Source: JAIVGV01 sp031425275 (GTDB taxonomy: Bacteria; Acidobacteriota; Blastocatellia; Pyrinomonadales; Pyrinomonadaceae). From it: a DNA stretch of 64,000 bases. This document shows, one piece after another, positions 63,783-64,000 of this stretch (position 1 is its first letter; every line of letters begins with the position of its first letter). The notes under the pieces were generated by a model. It did no database searches, had not been told where the DNA came from, and saw nothing but the letters and a program-made list of their open reading frames with translations. A program made the translations under genes and the position numbers. The stretch lies in the NCBI GenBank assembly GCA_031425275.1, contig JANPJA010000161.1, positions 9,036 to 73,035 of the forward strand, read 5' to 3'.

Positions 63783-64000
63783 ATGCGGGCCTCCTCCTGA
63801 GACCTGCGCCGGAGGGTCGTCACGGCGGTCGAGCGCGGCGACTCCGCCATCGGGGAGGCCGCCGCCGCCTCCGGCGTCGGCCCCGCCTTCGTCAGGAAGA
63901 TGCCGCGCCAGCACCGTGAGACCGGAGACCTCAGCCCCCGCCCGCACGGCGGCGGGCACGTGCCCCGTCTCGCCGACGGGCACCTCACGCCGCCGCGCGC
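63783..64000 (+). pseudogene. IS630-type transposase N-terminus with early stop, cut by window edge
   Basis: Translation from ATG 63783 gives MRASS, a TGA at 63798-63800, then DLRRRVVTAVERGDS, a helix-turn-helix (AAAASGVGPAFVRKM) and ETGDLSPRPHGGG, the usual order at the start of IS630-family transposases. The stop replaces the residue before the conserved DLR, so the gene is probably dead unless it starts downstream. The rest lies beyond the window. It marks the right border of the cluster. Confidence 0.75.

Overview
The window is one continuous secondary-metabolite locus. Every convincing gene lies on the + strand, and many genes overlap by 1-22 bases, as in a long operon. It encodes a large hybrid nonribosomal peptide synthetase (NRPS) / polyketide synthase (PKS) assembly line with its precursor, tailoring, export and editing genes. 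Base composition is GC-rich. The secreted DUF5916 outer-membrane-type protein, the DUF4097 protein and the Asp-box propeller protein would fit a soil bacterium such as an Acidobacteriota, but the sequence alone does not prove the phylum. No rRNA, tRNA or CRISPR array was seen.

Layout. 1-12.6 kb: a PhyH-type oxygenase cut by the window edge, NRPS1 (C-A-T-C-A-T), an MIO-type aromatic ammonia-lyase/aminomutase, a stand-alone condensation protein (C1), and a metallo-beta-lactamase-fold protein that may be a CmlA-like beta-hydroxylase. 12.7-25 kb: NRPS2 (half-C-A-T-C-A-T) and PKS1 (KS-AT-ACP-aminotransferase-C). 25-35 kb: an SbnA/SbnB pair for 2,3-diaminopropionate, a lantibiotic-dehydratase-like protein without the elimination domain, a SyrD/PvdE-type ABC exporter, a type II thioesterase and a secreted DUF5916 protein. 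35-43.7 kb: a decayed condensation-domain remnant, TauD-type hydroxylase 1, NRPS3 (C-like-A-T), an SbnB remnant, stand-alone C2, a 2OG-Fe(II) oxygenase and TauD-type hydroxylase 2. 43.7-57.3 kb: NRPS4 (C-like-A with inserted FkbM methyltransferase-T-C-A-T), PKS2 (KS-AT-KR-T) and stand-alone C3. 57.3-63.5 kb: an Asp-box propeller protein, an exporter remnant, MbtH, two more type II thioesterases, a DUF4097 protein and a carbamoyltransferase that ends in a strong terminator. 63.7-64 kb: an IS630-type transposase fragment with an early stop.

How it may work. The line is repeatedly broken between a condensation domain and the next A-T unit. An oxygenase gene sits at each break, and the downstream synthetase starts with a C-like domain that cannot be catalytic, because it is truncated or lacks the HHxxxDG histidines. 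This suggests split hydroxylation modules in which C works in trans and the C-like domain is a platform for the hydroxylase. Specificity residues read by eye suggest Val, an unusual residue, a Tyr/Phe-type residue, an unassigned residue, then Asn (next to TauD 1), Gln-like with FkbM methylation (next to TauD 2) and a second Gln-like residue. SbnA/SbnB plus the carbamoyltransferase could make beta-ureidoalanine, an isostere of Gln, as in zwittermicin. No integral thioesterase, reductase or epimerase domain was found, so release is unexplained. The 5' end of the line probably extends beyond the window.

The second half carries several vestiges of genes that are intact in the first half: a C-domain remnant, an SbnB C-terminus, an exporter N-terminus fused to a C-terminal scrap, and a C-terminal tail stranded behind a stop codon. 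The locus seems to have grown by duplication and then trimmed itself by deletion.
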